Assembly (NCBI GenBank): GCA_947095585.1
Contig: OX352761.1
Span: forward strand, 78,647,767 to 78,711,766
Reading direction: 5' to 3'
Length of the DNA: 64,000 nt
Source: Nephrocerus scutellatus
Lineage: Eukaryota > Arthropoda > Insecta > Diptera > Pipunculidae
In this document: piece after piece, positions 46,448-58,700 of the stretch
Position numbering within the stretch: position 1 is the first letter of the stretch
Layout: each line of letters starts with the position of its first letter
Position numbers and translations under genes: made by a program
The notes under the pieces: model-generated
What the model was told of the DNA's origin: nothing
Database searches by the model: none
What the model saw: only the letters and a program-made list of their open reading frames with translations

Positions 46448-48348
46448 TCATTCATCAATGATAATGACGAATCTGCCTTCGGGATGGTTCGGCGTCATGG
46501 GAACATCACTTCGGGCCCTCGGGATTGGAACTGGCTTGATAATTTTCCTCGGCTTTCGGTAGCACTGTACGCATAGAAAAATCAAAATAGAGACTGCAAT
46601 TAGTACCCCAATGATTCCGATGCTATGGTGGATGTCATGGTGTTGGAGGTTAATTGGCAAGGTATCTTGAAATCTTTGAATGGTTTGCTTCAGCGCTTCG
46701 ATTTCGGCTTCATGGCGATGGTAAGCAGGGAGAGACACATTTTGCGTGGTATTTTGATCAGGAATAATGACATCCGTGAGGTTGCTTAGCGGTAGGTATG
46801 ACATCCTCATGACTGAAGGAAATATATTATGCCCCCGTATGGTCAGAAACTCTTGCTTCATGATGCAGTCCGGTTCTAGCTTTGCTATTCCTGAGCCTTG
46901 AATGGTAAGATGAGTTGTATTTGGACCACATACTATATTTAGAGTTGATACTTTTGCAAGGCGTAAATCCATTCATTTGGATTGTGCAGCTGAATCCAAT
47001 GAGGCCCTTCACCTGACCTTTGTCTTTGGCAGCTGTGCCAATCGGGAATATGGTTAAAAAGTGAAATTTCGCACGCACTAGCGATTGAGCCCTTATGATG
47101 TAAAGGACCTTGTTCTCCTTGATTAGTAGATGCACAACCTTTTACACCTTCTTCGGAGAGAGAGTAGTACTGATCTCGATGTAGGTTTATTATAAGAAAT
47201 GGCGATGTTGGTCGTATTTCGGAGAAGTTTTCATCTACAAGTACTGGTACTGGAATCACATGAAATAATTCGAATGGTTCGGCTGATATCATTGGTATCC
47301 TGATTTTAAAAATTGCGTGATTTGGTAGAATTCTTCCTTCAATAGTCATTAAATTGTATAGGTTAGTTAGATCCAAGATTGCTGTCGGAAGTCTTAGGTC
47401 CGAAGGTAAGTGTTCCATTATGCGTCGTAGCTCCTGGCTTAGCTGAGATGGGGGTAACTGGAATTTATGCTCAGGCAACTTAATAAGTAAATAGTCATTA
47501 AATTGTATAGGTTAGTTAGATCCAAGATTGCAGTCGGAAGTCTTAGGTCCGAAGGTAAGTGTTCCATTATGCGTCGTAGCTCCTGGCTTAGCTGAGATGG
47601 GGGTAACAACAATGGGCTAATTTTTCCATGTTGACTGTGAGCAATAACGTCTAAGAGATAGGCTTGGATACGTTGAAAATTTGTTGTGCTAGTCAAAGTT
47701 TGTATTGCAAGGGAGATAAATATGCTTGACAATTTTTCTTGTTGAACTTCCTTAGCTATATTGTCGATTCGAGTTTTTAATTCATCAATGCTGTAGGTTA
47801 TTGCTTCAAAATGTTGGGATATCGCCCTTTCGATTCATAAGATGTACCGTGGCTGCGAGGAATGATGTCTGATTCTTCATGTAAGATAGTAAGTGCTATT
47901 CGTTTTCCTGCAGTCCGTCGATTGTATTTGACATTTGCTCGGCATATTCGGAATCCAAAACACCAAACAATGCATTGGCTACATTTCCCACTAGATTTAA
48001 GGCTCCCCGTTTTATTCGACTTGGGATAGAGGTGTGCGACAATAGGTCATTGGTAGTTACGAGTTCCTTTGTAAGATGCTGAATTTTACACTGCTCCTTC
48101 GGGTTCATTTTACTGCACAGACCTTCCAGGAAGAAACTGGCATTCTGGACGAGCCTTAGTTCCTTGGCATAAAGTTGCATATCATAATACGCTATAATAT
48201 TCCAATCACTGGATATCATGCTCGCTGCGCCGATATTATCGAAATAAACACCTGGGTAAGCCTTGAACGGCTCCAGATGAATTGGCAGTCCTTGGCAAAT
48301 TGGAATTGTTAGTAAGACTAGTAACATCGTTACTACACTGGAACTCAA
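46448..48348 (-). pseudogene. env-like gene of BEL element
   Basis: The first ORF (48348-47896) begins with a hydrophobic signal-like segment (residues 3-20). About 110 residues in, it has a furin-like site RIKR followed by a Gly/Ala/Val/Leu-rich stretch, the layout of F-type fusion envelopes of insect retroviruses. Later ORFs (47732-47439, 47478-46939, 46972-46448) give a helical region, NxT/NxS glycosylation-like sites and a membrane segment with a Cys-rich basic tail. Frame is lost near 47830 (5-bp deletion relative to the duplicate), near 47450 and near 46960. A 125-bp direct duplication around a 29-bp foreign piece lies at 47335-47605. Class assignment is by layout only. Confidence 0.7.
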
Positions 48349-48403
48349 TGAATGTTTGATACGTTTCTGTAGGAGATGTCGTCGGTGTCGATTTGTTGTT
48401 ATC

Positions 48404-48942
48404 TTAAATTAACGTTGGTTCACTGTCGACTGGTAAGGGTGCTAGTTTATGTATTGGTCTTTTGAGCAGACCACTGGTAGTCTTAACTTCTACCACTCGA
48501 ACTAGATTGTCATTTCCTCTAATGCATTTCACAATTCTTTCTAGCTGCCACTGCATTGGCGGTAAGTTATCGTCCTTTATGACAACTAACATCCCAGGAG
48601 TAGCGTTATCTTGCTGGCTTCGCCATTTATTTCGATGCTGTAGCTCACATAGATATTCGTGTAACCAGCGCTGCCAAAATTGTGACTATGGCGGCGATTG
48701 ATCTCCATCGATAATTAAGGCTGGTGTTTAACTTTGCTGATCTAGCATCGATTGTGGATGTTAAGGGTTCTCCAATCAGGAAATGTCCCGGAGTCAGCGC
48801 AGAGAGATCGTTGGATCCGTGGTTGTTTCCCTCTTATTTTAAAGTGTACCCAAACAGGTCCAAAAAAGTCTACACCCGTATTCACGAAGGGTCGAGCAGG
48901 TTGTACCCGCGTCGCTGGTAGATCTCCCATCACTTGCGTCAT
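48404..48942 (-). pseudogene. integrase core remnant and C-terminal domain
   Basis: The upper ORF (48942-48742) has the first catalytic Asp (GVDFFGP). It then jumps to a segment that in the other frame matches the conserved region just before the C-terminal domain (GHFLIGEPL-like). The part with the second Asp and the Glu, about 200 codons, is missing. The lower ORF (48592-48404) is the BEL-type C-terminal domain with LPPMQWQLERI. The integrase is inactive. Confidence 0.8.
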
Positions 48943-49040
48943 TAATTTGGGTTTTGCTCTAGCACATCGAACACATTTTTGGACTACCGAACGAGCAAGT
49001 GTTCTTCCCTTGATGGGCCAATACTTCTAACGAACGGCTG

Positions 49041-50075
49041 CTAACAATCCTTGAGGTGCTTCGCATCATAGCTTAATGCTGATGATTCTAGACGACCTCC
49101 TACACGAAGTATTCCTTCCTCATCCACAAATGGTGACAAACTGCTTAGTACGCTTTGATTTTGGACATATTTTCCATCGGATAGTTGTTTTAGATCTTCC
49201 TTAAACACTTGATGTTGCACTTCTTTCATTATAACATTGTTGGCATGGCTTAGTTCGACCGACGACGGATGGCCTGACAATCGTTTGTTCATATTACAAG
49301 TCTTGCAGTTGTATATAAATGTTCTTACATATGCAATAACCCTTTGTAATCGTGCAAACGAGTTTTGATGATCTATCCCATTTGTAATAATAATTCCGAC
49401 TGTTGTTGCCAGTACTATTGCGGACCTCTTGACCTCACAATCTGTGTTTCCTTTCTTATAAATCCCTGGCCAGGTGGTTTTTGGACCATATAGATATAAA
49501 GGGCCATAGAACCACGGGGTACAAGATTTTAGCTTTTCTGCTAATATTCCTTTGGATACGATGTCAGCAGGATTTTGCTTAGTTGGGACATGACGCCATT
49601 GCTCAGGAAGAGTTTTGCTTCTGATAAACTTGATTCGATTTGCGATAAAACAGTGATATTTGGATGCCTCCGAGTTTACCCAAGCTAACATAATTTCGGA
49701 ATCGGTCCAAAAGTATGTATCCAGCTCTCCTAGTTTCAAGTCCTTTGTTACTCGTTGAGTGAGTTCTGTAGCTAACCTTGCGGCGCACAATTCTAATCGT
49801 GGTATTGTTGTTGTCGGCGTGATTTCTCCGTCTATTCCTCTTTTAATTGGTGCTACTCTAGATTTTGAACATAGTAAATGAACAGTTATTGTTCCATCGC
49901 TATAACTTGACCGAACATAGACGGCGGTTCCATAGGCCCTTCCCGAGGCATCGGCAAAAGCATGTAGTTGAATCCCCTTTGCAATTTTGTTATTAAAAAT
50001 GTGTCTAGGGATCTTTATTTCCGTTATGGCGGCCAGATCCTTCCGAAATGTCTCCCAAGTTGTGTGCAATTCCAT
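49041..50075 (-). pseudogene. RNase H and integrase zinc region, BEL pol
   Basis: A single open frame of 344 codons. RNase H shows LHAFADASGRAYGTAVY, an RLELCAARL block, YFWTDSEIMLAWV and the QNPADIVSKG end motif. The start of integrase follows, with a CKTCNMNKR stretch, then the zinc-binding region. It is the best-preserved part of this pol. Confidence 0.85.
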
Positions 50076-50143
50076 TGGAAGTGCGGCATCCCAATCGAAA
50101 CCTTCCTTCCATAATTGCTGTATAAAAATCTTCGCTGTAATCG

Positions 50144-50937
50144 TTATAGATTGGCGATGCCAAATGGATCAAAAATGTGAGCTATTTCTGATAGTGTCGT
50201 TCGCTTGGTCGTCCGCTTATTAATTTGCAGGTTTGAATTAATTAACAGCTCGTCTCGTTGCGGGTTCCAAAAAAGCCCCAATGTTTTTAGTGTAGGGGAT
50301 TCCTTATCTCGAAAATCTGCTTGATTCACTTGATCCTGAGCTGGAATATGTTTAAGAAGATGCGGTGTATTGCTGCACCATTTGCGTAGAGTAAATCCGG
50401 CTGATTTCAGAATCTTTACTAACTGCCCTTGCATTTCAAGGGCTTCGGATATGCTATTAGCACCGGACATGACATCATCCATGTAAAAATCGTTTGCCAA
50501 TATTTTGGCTCCTAATGCGTTCTTGTCTGCGTTATCAATGGCCAATTGTTGCAATTGTACGTTACCGTATTCAGCTGGTAACATCTTAGTCTTTCATCTG
50601 GTTTCTTCCGCCAAAATATCAGTTGGTATTTACGATCATCTTCATGAATCATAACTTGTCGGTACATTTTTTCTATATCTGCAACGAACACAAACCGCGG
50701 TAACCGAAAACGTAGTAGTATGGAGAAGATATTGTCTTGAATGGTGGGACCGGCTAATAGAATATCATTTAATGAGAGATTTGTTGATGTTTTCATAGAT
50801 GCATCGAACACAACTCTAAGCTTTGTCGTAGAGCTATCTGGTTTTAGCACGCCATGATGCGGAAGGAAGTAGTGCGGTGGACTCATATTGTCAATAGAAA
50901 TTTCTTCCATGTGTCCCAATCGAAGGTATTCTTCCAT
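50144..50937 (-). pseudogene. reverse transcriptase of BEL pol
   Basis: Fingers and palm are in ORF 50937-50512: LRVVFDASMKT, LLAGPTIQDNI and FVADIEKMYRQ with the first catalytic Asp. A frameshift near 50590 leads to ORF 50584-50144 with YMDDVMSGA, then LRKWCSN. The sequence between 51300 and 50940 contains the N-terminal RT region with further frame changes. The motifs are typical BEL/Pao. Confidence 0.85.
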
Positions 50938-51319
50938 AAAATTTTCATAAAGAATTCTTTGCTGCTCATCTTTATTTAATCTCCTTTCTAAGGATAAAAA
51001 TCTTCTTTTCGCGATCTGCTTTGAATCCCCTAATTCCGATGGATGACGCGCAAATGGCAGTCTTACTACAAATCTTCCATTCCATTGTTCACGAGAAACG
51101 GTTCTTTCGAAGTGTTTGGTGCATCTTTGGTCAGCGGGAGCTAAGGTCGATGTGTCTCTACTATGTTATTGAGTAATTCATCTTCCGGGCATACTCCACA
51201 TGTTGTGATTATAGGAGAAAATCCAGGAGCTCTTCCCGATACTATCCACCCAAGTACTGTGTTTTGCATGTACTGATGGGCAAGTCGTCTGATAGCTTTA
51301 TTTGTGCGACAGCAAGTAA

Positions 51320-51718
51320 TTAGTGGTAAAATTCGGCTCCTAACAATAAATCGATTGTGCCTGGTCGGTTAAAATCTGGATCTGCTAAGTGGATATTAGC
51401 TGGAATTTTCCATTTCGAAATATCCAGATGCTGGATAGGTTGTGGTGAAATTATGTCCCTTAGGACAAATGCTTCGATTCTAGTGGTATAGGAACCTCTG
51501 TTTGATTGCATCTTTATGTTGACTCGGTAATTTGACTCTTGCTTTTTATGGCCTATGCCTTCGATGATTAGTGAGTCCGATTTAGTTGTCAGCTTAAGTG
51601 CACGTACTATTCTTTGAGTAAAATTGTTCACTTGTGAACCGGAATCTAATAGTACTCTGCAGTCTATTGTGTGGTTATTATTACCAGTAATCTTGACCTT
51701 GTCCGTCCCTAGGAGCAC
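51320..51718 (-). pseudogene. BEL-type aspartic protease (DUF1758-like)
   Basis: The ORF has VLLDSGSQVNNF near residue 23, the catalytic DSGS of BEL proteases, and IDLLLGAEFYH at the end. It follows the zinc-knuckle region without a clear boundary and would be part of a Gag-Pol polyprotein. Confidence 0.8.
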
Positions 51719-53177
51719 AAATGGACGTTTCGGTTTCGGTCGTCACAAAATGCCCCGATCGTAGACAATTGATGCATAAATCCCTTTGTTTTATGAGGTT
51801 TAATCGCCTTGACGGTGTGAGCTCCATGAACCTTGGACATTTGTGTATGGGATGGTTGCCCTTGCAATTTATGCAATTTGAATGGTGAGATGCAACTGCC
51901 GATAAAGTTTTGAGTCCTAACTTGTGCGATCGATTTTCATCTAGTTTGTCCTTAGTGCCAAGCGCCTCAAGTGATTGAAAACGATTTTCCAGGAACTCGA
52001 GAAATTTCGTAAATGACGGAAGTTTTCGTGGATGGATCAGCGATTGCTCATATAGCGTATGTGTATCCCTATCCAGCTTTTTTTACAAAAATGTGCAGCA
52101 ATATTGCATCCCAGCTGCTCGTATCCAAGCCTAGGCCTTGCAATCCTAGCAGAGATTCTTGAATTGAGTCATGCAGACTACGGATTGATTTTGCATTCCC
52201 AAGTTGCGAATTCGGATGGGATAACAATTTTCCAACCATGATGCCACCAATAGACGTGGATTATCATAGCGATCGGTCAGGATCTTCCATGCTGCCATAT
52301 AATTAGCTCTTGATACGGAAAGATGTCGAATCAATTTTTCAGCTTCTCCCGTTACGCTAGATTTAAGGAACCATATTTTTTGTGCATCCGACATTTGTTG
52401 ATTGTGAATCATCTCTGTATATAAATCAGAGAACTGCTGCCATTTTAAGTAGTTACCATCGAACTTAGGTAACTCAACCTTTGGCAATTTCATTGTAGTA
52501 TGATTAGAAACTGGTATTTCTTGAGATGTTTCAATACCTCCATAAAGTCCTTCCAATGACGTGGTTACACGTTGTTGCATATTGTAATACTCTTCGATAT
52601 CATATTGACTTAATTCGTTCTCCAACCTTCGGTACATCAATGTCACGTCATTCCAGTTTTGTTCCAAAGTATTAATATGAATGCGATAGAACTGTTCCGA
52701 TTTATTTTTATCTATAGGTTTGTCTAAAGATTTTGTCACAATTCCAACCACCAAATTATATCTTTGCCTAAGATTTATTTTTTTATTTGATTGAAGCATT
52801 GGCTGTCCACCTGCTGGCTCCTTAACCTCTTGAATGTTATCACCTTGCTCACGGATGTTATCACCTTGCATGTTAGGCTCCCTTGAAGCGTCTGTTAATT
52901 TTTGTTCCATATCAGCTCTATATGATTCAGTTAATTTGAATATTTGTGAATAGTAATCGGTCTTGAAATAGTCATTGTCCTTACCTCCAGCCCATTTCTC
53001 TCTGATCACGCTGTCGTTTTTGTCGAAGTCATCCCAAAGTTTGTTTAAAAGATCCAGGCGGGACCTTAAGTAGGCCGATGTCTTCCTCTCTGAAGAATCC
53101 TTTTTGTAGTTCCTCCATTGCTTAATAATGTGTTGTCCCAACTCTGCCTGTTGTTGGGTGTATGCATCAAGATCCAT
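51719..53177 (-). pseudogene. gag of BEL element
   Basis: ATG at 53177 opens 343 codons: an N-terminal helical region, a DUF1759-type capsid segment (LPKVELPKFDGNYLKWQQF) and its end near 52150. After a frame change the minus strand (51900-51730) has two zinc-knuckle-like motifs (CINCKGNHPIHKC and CINCLRSGH). The gene is therefore split by at least one frameshift between 52150 and 51900. Confidence 0.8.
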
Positions 53178-53483
53178 GTCGTAAAGTTATGGATGGATGC
53201 CGAAAATTCAATGAGTAATAGGTGTTGCGTTGTTGAATTGTGTTTGGCCCAATTCACGCCTTCGAAACACTCAAATTTTACTGTAATTAATGAATTGATA
53301 ATTGATAAACTTATGTCTGAACTGTGTTTAGGCCCAGTTCACAGACTAGTCGTATGCTAAAAAAACCAACGAAATGGGTGTGACGTCTGTCCCACACAAT
53401 AGAGCCAACGAATATGGATATTACGTGTACAAAGTCCTACGCAATAGAGCCAACGAATATGGATATAACGAGTACGTGGAAGT

Positions 53484-53499
53484 CCTGTCACGGTCGCCA
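53484..53499 (-). promoter_or_regulatory. BEL primer binding site, tRNA-Arg-like
   Basis: The minus strand reads TGGCGACCGTGACAGG, starting 2 nt after the LTR end. It fits the 3' end of insect tRNA-Arg(UCG) as I remember it. Two near-identical 54-bp stretches with GAGCCAACGAATATGGATAT lie downstream (53403-53470). Confidence 0.75.
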
Positions 53500-53501
53500 A
53501 A

Positions 53502-53963
53502 TGTTTAGACCCAAGTTACTTTACTTGGATAGGATCTTAGGTACATAAACCTAGATCTGATTGAGGTATGATACACTTAGTTCAAACCAAGTGTATCCCA
53601 CGAATCCTAAAACGTCAAGTAAAAGAGTTCTAGTTTGGTAGGTAGATTAATAACGACTTCGTTTATTCATTAAAATTTGACTCAATTTATACTAAAAATT
53701 ACTTACAATACAAATACGAATACAATACAAATAACATACAAATAACATAAACTGCTTCATTGCATATTCCGCTAAGCAGAAAACAGAACAGAAATTGCAG
53801 CGATAACAAAAGTATGTTCGCAACATACTCCATTTACCAAAGGTAGAGATAAAGTATATTCGCAACATGCTCTCGTTACAAAAATGTGAACTTCTTACTA
53901 ATTTGGCATTATGCTGCGATTGTCGTCTGCCTGATATGAGCAACCTTGAACGAGAGTTCAACA
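53502..53963 (-). repeat. 5' LTR of BEL element
   Basis: 462 bp, TG...CA on both strands, followed by GAAAC at 53964-53968. It lacks about 93 bp found in the 3' LTR. Confidence 0.85.
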
Positions 53964-54367
53964 GAAACCACTTATTTTTTAAGTGACTATGACGTGCCCA
54001 GTGGACTGGTTGGTAGCCAGGGGTAACCGGGTATCACAAACGTGAGCCCGTGGATACCTGCCACCCTCCATGTGTATCGGGCCCTCCAGTACAAGAGGCT
54101 CTGGGCTGGAGGTAATATTTTCCTCATTACTCGTGGGATCTTTATGGATAAAAAAAATAAATTTAACTTAAATAAATTGACGCAGGGCATGCCCGCGTCG
54201 ATAGCAGCGGATCAAGCTGAGCGGATGCTTCGCGACGAAACCCGCGGGAGACCCAGGCTTGGCCGGTGCGGTTACGGCAAGGGGGATACTGGGGCATTCG
54301 ACCCGTGAACCCGAACCGAAACCCAGCACCAGCAAAGTAGCGGTTCGAGCGGAGCATAGGCCTCACC

Positions 54368-55738
54368 TTGACCCGCGTAGGAAACCTGATATCGGTTGAG
54401 GGGGCATCTCCCAAGACTGACGAAGGGTGGGGGGGTTACCCAAAGGCGCGGCTGGGTCTATCCCGCCAACCCGAGGGTGAAGCCTCCACCAGTAGGCAGC
54501 AAGGGCTGACGCCGCAGTTGGGTACACCCTCAGCGGTTAGTTCAGAGACTATCCCCAATCGTCCGCCGACCACTGTCCCCAAAGTGACGCTAAGAGCAAT
54601 CCCCAAATCTAAGCCGAAAGGCTCTAAGAGGAGGGAACCTCCTGACCTGCCAAAGGGGCAGCCAGGAGGTGTGGACGATCCCCTGAGAAAGGGTCTCAGT
54701 GGGGCAGGGACTAGACACTATCTCCGACTACTGGAGCAGGGCATAGAACCCGCACTGGCAAGGAAGGACGATAGGAAGTTGGCGGCTGCAGGGCAGAGAC
54801 CTCCCGTCGTCATTCCCCAGGGGGCGAAGAGGGGGCCATCGGTCCTCACTCCACCACCTAGGGAGGACAAGAGATTGAATGAGGGCACCGGGCAGTCGAC
54901 CAGTGCCCCCTTCGGGGTTAGCTCTCAACCTAGCTATGCGGAGGCCATTAAGCAAGTCAGGGTCGCTATCCTCGCGGAGCATAATCCGGAGGAGACACTA
55001 ACCCACGAGCAGTTGGCAGCGTTGGAGGAATCTATCCTGGATGAGGTGGCGCGGGGCTGGGAAGTCAAAATTGGCTTCGACGGCGTCCACTTCAGACCAG
55101 GGATGTTTCTTGTCGACTGTTGCGATGGACGCTCGGCAGCTTGGCTTAAGGCACATGCTCCAACCCTTTCGACGTGGAAGGGACCGAAGCTCGTGGCCAA
55201 GGACGGGGATGACATACCCAAGCCGACTATTAAGTCGGTGTTTCTGCCACGTAGCAATCGGCAGGGGATGGAGCGTTCCATCTCCCTGATTGGAGCACAG
55301 AACGAGGGACTCCACGTAGATATGTGGAAAGTCATCGGCTGTCGAGAGGAAAGGGGTGGAGTATTCTCCACAGTATCCATAGACTCCAGAAGCAGAGATA
55401 CAATCAAAGAGGCAGGTCACTCCATTAGATACCGGTATGGCAAAATATCGGTGGGTGGCCTGAAGAAAAAGGAAAGCATACAGGTGGAGAAGGGACAGAA
55501 AGACCCTCCCACCCTAGCAACAGATGACCCCCAGGGGGCAGTTACAATGGATACGGAAGAAGAAGCGGGAGCAGAAGAGGAATCCATTATGGAAGACCTC
55601 GCTGCCCTTCCCCAAACAGACATTGTACTAGACGAGCTGGAGGCGATCCGACAGCTAGAGGAGGATGAGCTGCTAGAGGAGATTCAGCACCTAGAACTAG
55701 AGACTGGAGAGGAGCAGCTGCCCTCTTCAGAAAACTAA
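54368..55738 (+). CDS. ORF1 protein of the LOA-like element
   Basis: 456 residues, uninterrupted. The first 190 residues are Pro/Gly/Ser/Lys-rich and disordered. Residues 195-375 form a folded domain with a WKVIGCREERGG block and a Gly-rich end, resembling DUF4780 domains of LOA-type ORF1 proteins. The last 75 residues are very acidic and helical (ELEAIRQLEEDELLEEIQ). I see no CCHC knuckles. The likely role is RNA binding and chaperoning. The first ATG of the frame is used; ORF2 begins 3 nt after its stop codon. Confidence 0.8.
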   Translation: MTRVGNLISVEGASPKTDEGWGGYPKARLGLSRQPEGEASTSRQQGLTPQLGTPSAVSSETIPNRPPTTVPKVTLRAIPKSKPKGSKRREPPDLPKGQPGGVDDPLRKGLSGAGTRHYLRLLEQGIEPALARKDDRKLAAAGQRPPVVIPQGAKRGPSVLTPPPREDKRLNEGTGQSTSAPFGVSSQPSYAEAIKQVRVAILAEHNPEETLTHEQLAALEESILDEVARGWEVKIGFDGVHFRPGMFLVDCCDGRSAAWLKAHAPTLSTWKGPKLVAKDGDDIPKPTIKSVFLPRSNRQGMERSISLIGAQNEGLHVDMWKVIGCREERGGVFSTVSIDSRSRDTIKEAGHSIRYRYGKISVGGLKKKESIQVEKGQKDPPTLATDDPQGAVTMDTEEEAGAEEESIMEDLAALPQTDIVLDELEAIRQLEEDELLEEIQHLELETGEEQLPSSEN

Positions 55739-55741
55739 ATT

Positions 55742-58700
55742 ATGACCAGTACACGAATCGCTCAGGTGAACACCCATAAGGCCAAAGGGGCAGCCGCCGT
55801 GGTGGCCAGGTTGTTCACCAAACAACATCTGGGGCTAGTGCTGGTCCAATAACACTGGTTCTACAGGGGACAGATATGTGGTCTGTCTTGCAAAGATGCA
55901 AAGGTGATTTATGAAGTGGGGCAGATTGCCCCACGAGCCTGCATCGTAGTCAGAAATAGTATTAATTATCTATCTCTTTCAGAATTTATAACCCGGGACG
56001 TGGTAGCAATCCAGTGCCAGTTTAATGTAGACGGCACACACCGGGAGATAGTCATTGATTCGGCATACTTTGCCGGGGAAAGGGAGGAAATACCGCCCCC
56101 AGAAATTCAAGAACTGGTAGAATATTGCCGAAGGCTTAGCAAACCCCAACTGATTGGGTGCGATGCAAATGCACATAACGAAGAATTGGGGAGCACCGAC
56201 ACAAATAAGAGGGGTGAGTACCTTTTAGAGTTTTTTTGAAGGAAAACCTAGATATTTACAATGTAGGTAGTATTCCAACATTCGTGACTAGGGTTAGGGA
56301 AGAGGAACTCGACATCAGCTTCGGAACTCCGACAGTGAGTCGTTTACTAAACAAGTGGAGGGTCTCCTCCGAACCAACTCTGTCAGACCAAAGATTAATC
56401 ATGTTTGAATTGGGAGGGTTAGTCATAGGGGAAAGGGTTATTAGAAACCCCAGAAGGGCAAATGAAGAAAAATTTAGAATCTATTTGCAAAGTAATCTTA
56501 TGCACGCTTCAGTTCAAAGAGTGGCCAGGTGCCCACACGAGCTAGAATGCGCAGCAGTAGAAATGAATAGGGCAATCTCGGACGCATATGAGTCGAGCTG
56601 CCCGATCAGTTCACCCAAAGGTGGTAATGAAGTTCCTTGGTGGAACGAAGAACTGTCAGCCCATCGAAGGCAGGTAAGAAAACTTTTCAAGACCGGTAAG
56701 AGAAGGGGCAAGTGGCAGGAATACAGGAAGTCACTCACGGCATATAATATAGAAGTGAGGAGAGCAAAGCACAGAAGTTTTCGTAACTGTGAGGAGGTAA
56801 AAAACAATAAGGAGTCTGCCAGACTTTACAAAGCTAAGGCTAAAGACACTAGTTGTTTCAAGGCTTCACTGAGAAACCATGAAGGTAAGTTCACAGAAAA
56901 CGAGGAGCAGAGAGCTCTCCTCATCCTGAGTAGTCACTTCCCGGGGAGTACGGTGAACAGAACCGAATCTTATAGGGACTTATACTATCGTAGATTTAGT
57001 AGAGAAGACTGGAAGAAAGCCTCGGAGATATGCACTGAGCAAAGAATCCGGTGGGCAGTTAAAAGCTTCCAGCCCTTCAAATCAGCAGGTGTGGATGGGA
57101 TAATCCCAGCAGTCATGCAAATGGGGCTAGAAAATCTCCTCCCATACCTTCTAAGAATATTCAGAAGTAGTCTAGCACTCGGGTATATACCGAAAAGCTG
57201 GAGAAGGGCTCGGGTGGTATTTATACCTAAGGTAGGGAAGAAGGATCCCACACACCCAAAGTCCTACAGACCAATCAGCCTCACTTCGTTTGTCCTAAAG
57301 ACTATCGAAAAGGTTATCGACAACTATGTAAGGTCGACTACACTGGCAAAGAACCACTGCATTCCAGTCAACACGCATACAGAGCGGGCAGATCTACGGA
57401 GACCGCACTGTGGGAACTGACGGAAAACATAGAGGGCTCACTCGTCAGTAAGGAAATCGCTCTATGCGCCTTCCTAGATATCGAAGGGGCGTTTGACAAC
57501 GCATCACATGATGCGATTAGAAATGCTCTGGAGAAGAAAACAGTAGACGGCACAATCAGTAAATGGATGTGCGATATGCTAATCACCAGAACAGCAGAAA
57601 CCATAGTCGGTGACAAAACCATTATGGTTAACACAACAAGAGGGTGTCCACAAGGAGGAGTACTTTTCCCTCTACTGTGGAGCATCCTTGTAGACGGACT
57701 ACTTCAGCGACTAACTGAAGCAGGAACTGTATCTCAGGGTTACGCGGACGATATAGTCATTGTGGCCAGAGGGAAGTTCGAGGAAGTTCTATGTGACATA
57801 GTTCAAAATGGACTAAATATCACAAGCAGATGGTGCCATGAGGTGGGACTTAAGGTGAATCCAAGCAAAACCACACTGGTTCCCTTCACTAACAGAAGGA
57901 AATTGGGGCGAATGCGACCAATAACCCTCAATGGTGAAGTGATCCCAATCAGCGAAGAGGTCAAGTACCTTGGTCTGATATTAGACAAGAGACTGCTATG
58001 GAATAAACATCAGCAGGCAGTAATAAAAAAATCTAAGAGAGCGCCCATGGTGTGCAGAAGGGTGGCAGGCAAATCATGGTGAGTAAGCCCCAAGATAATG
58101 CACTGGATGTACACTATGATAGTTATACCAATGATCACCTACGGAGCATTGGCATGGGCAGGTAGAATCAAGCTAAGCACCACAAGGAGAGAATTGGAGA
58201 AGATACAAAGACTCGCTTGTGTCCTAATCACAGGAGCTATGAGAACCTGCCCAACGGCGGGCATGGAGGTAATCATTGGGCTACTCCCGCTGCATATAGT
58301 GGTAGAGGGCAAATCCAATGAAACCCTAGTACGCCTGACCAAGGTTGGCTGCATCACGGGCAGCAGAGCGAGGAGCTTAATGAATTCACTGGCCAAGCTA
58401 ACCCCTGTGGCATGCATGCCATGTGACAACATGGTGCAAAAGCTGGAGTTTAAAAAGAACTATGAAGTCAAACTAAGCACCAAGTCGGAATTCAGGTCCG
58501 AAACAGACTACAAGATACACCCAGGAATTATAAAATGGTATACGGATGGATCAAAGAAGGCGGAGGGCACAGGTGCGGGAGTAATAGCGCCACGAACCAA
58601 GTACTCTGAAGCAATGGGCCTTTATCCGAGTATCTTCCAAGCAGAGGTTCACGCCATCGAAAGATGCGCTCAATTCAATCTGAATAGGAAATACATGAGG

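Larger units (their letters stand above)
45776..53963 (-). mobile_element. BEL/Pao retrotransposon with env-like gene
   Basis: Minus-strand order: LTR (53963-53502), primer site, gag, protease, RT, RNase H, integrase, env-like gene, LTR (46330-45776). LTRs run from TGTTGAACTC to TAAACA. The 5-bp duplication GAAAC flanks it (45771-45775 and 53964-53968), as usual for BEL. The pol order and the gag/protease type are diagnostic of BEL/Pao. Frameshifts in gag, RT and env and a deletion in the integrase core make it defective. It inserted into an older BEL fragment. Confidence 0.9.

Noticed and set aside
55230..55620. Minus-strand ORFs of 68-157 codons across LINE ORF1
   Set aside because: Shadows of the GC-rich ORF1.
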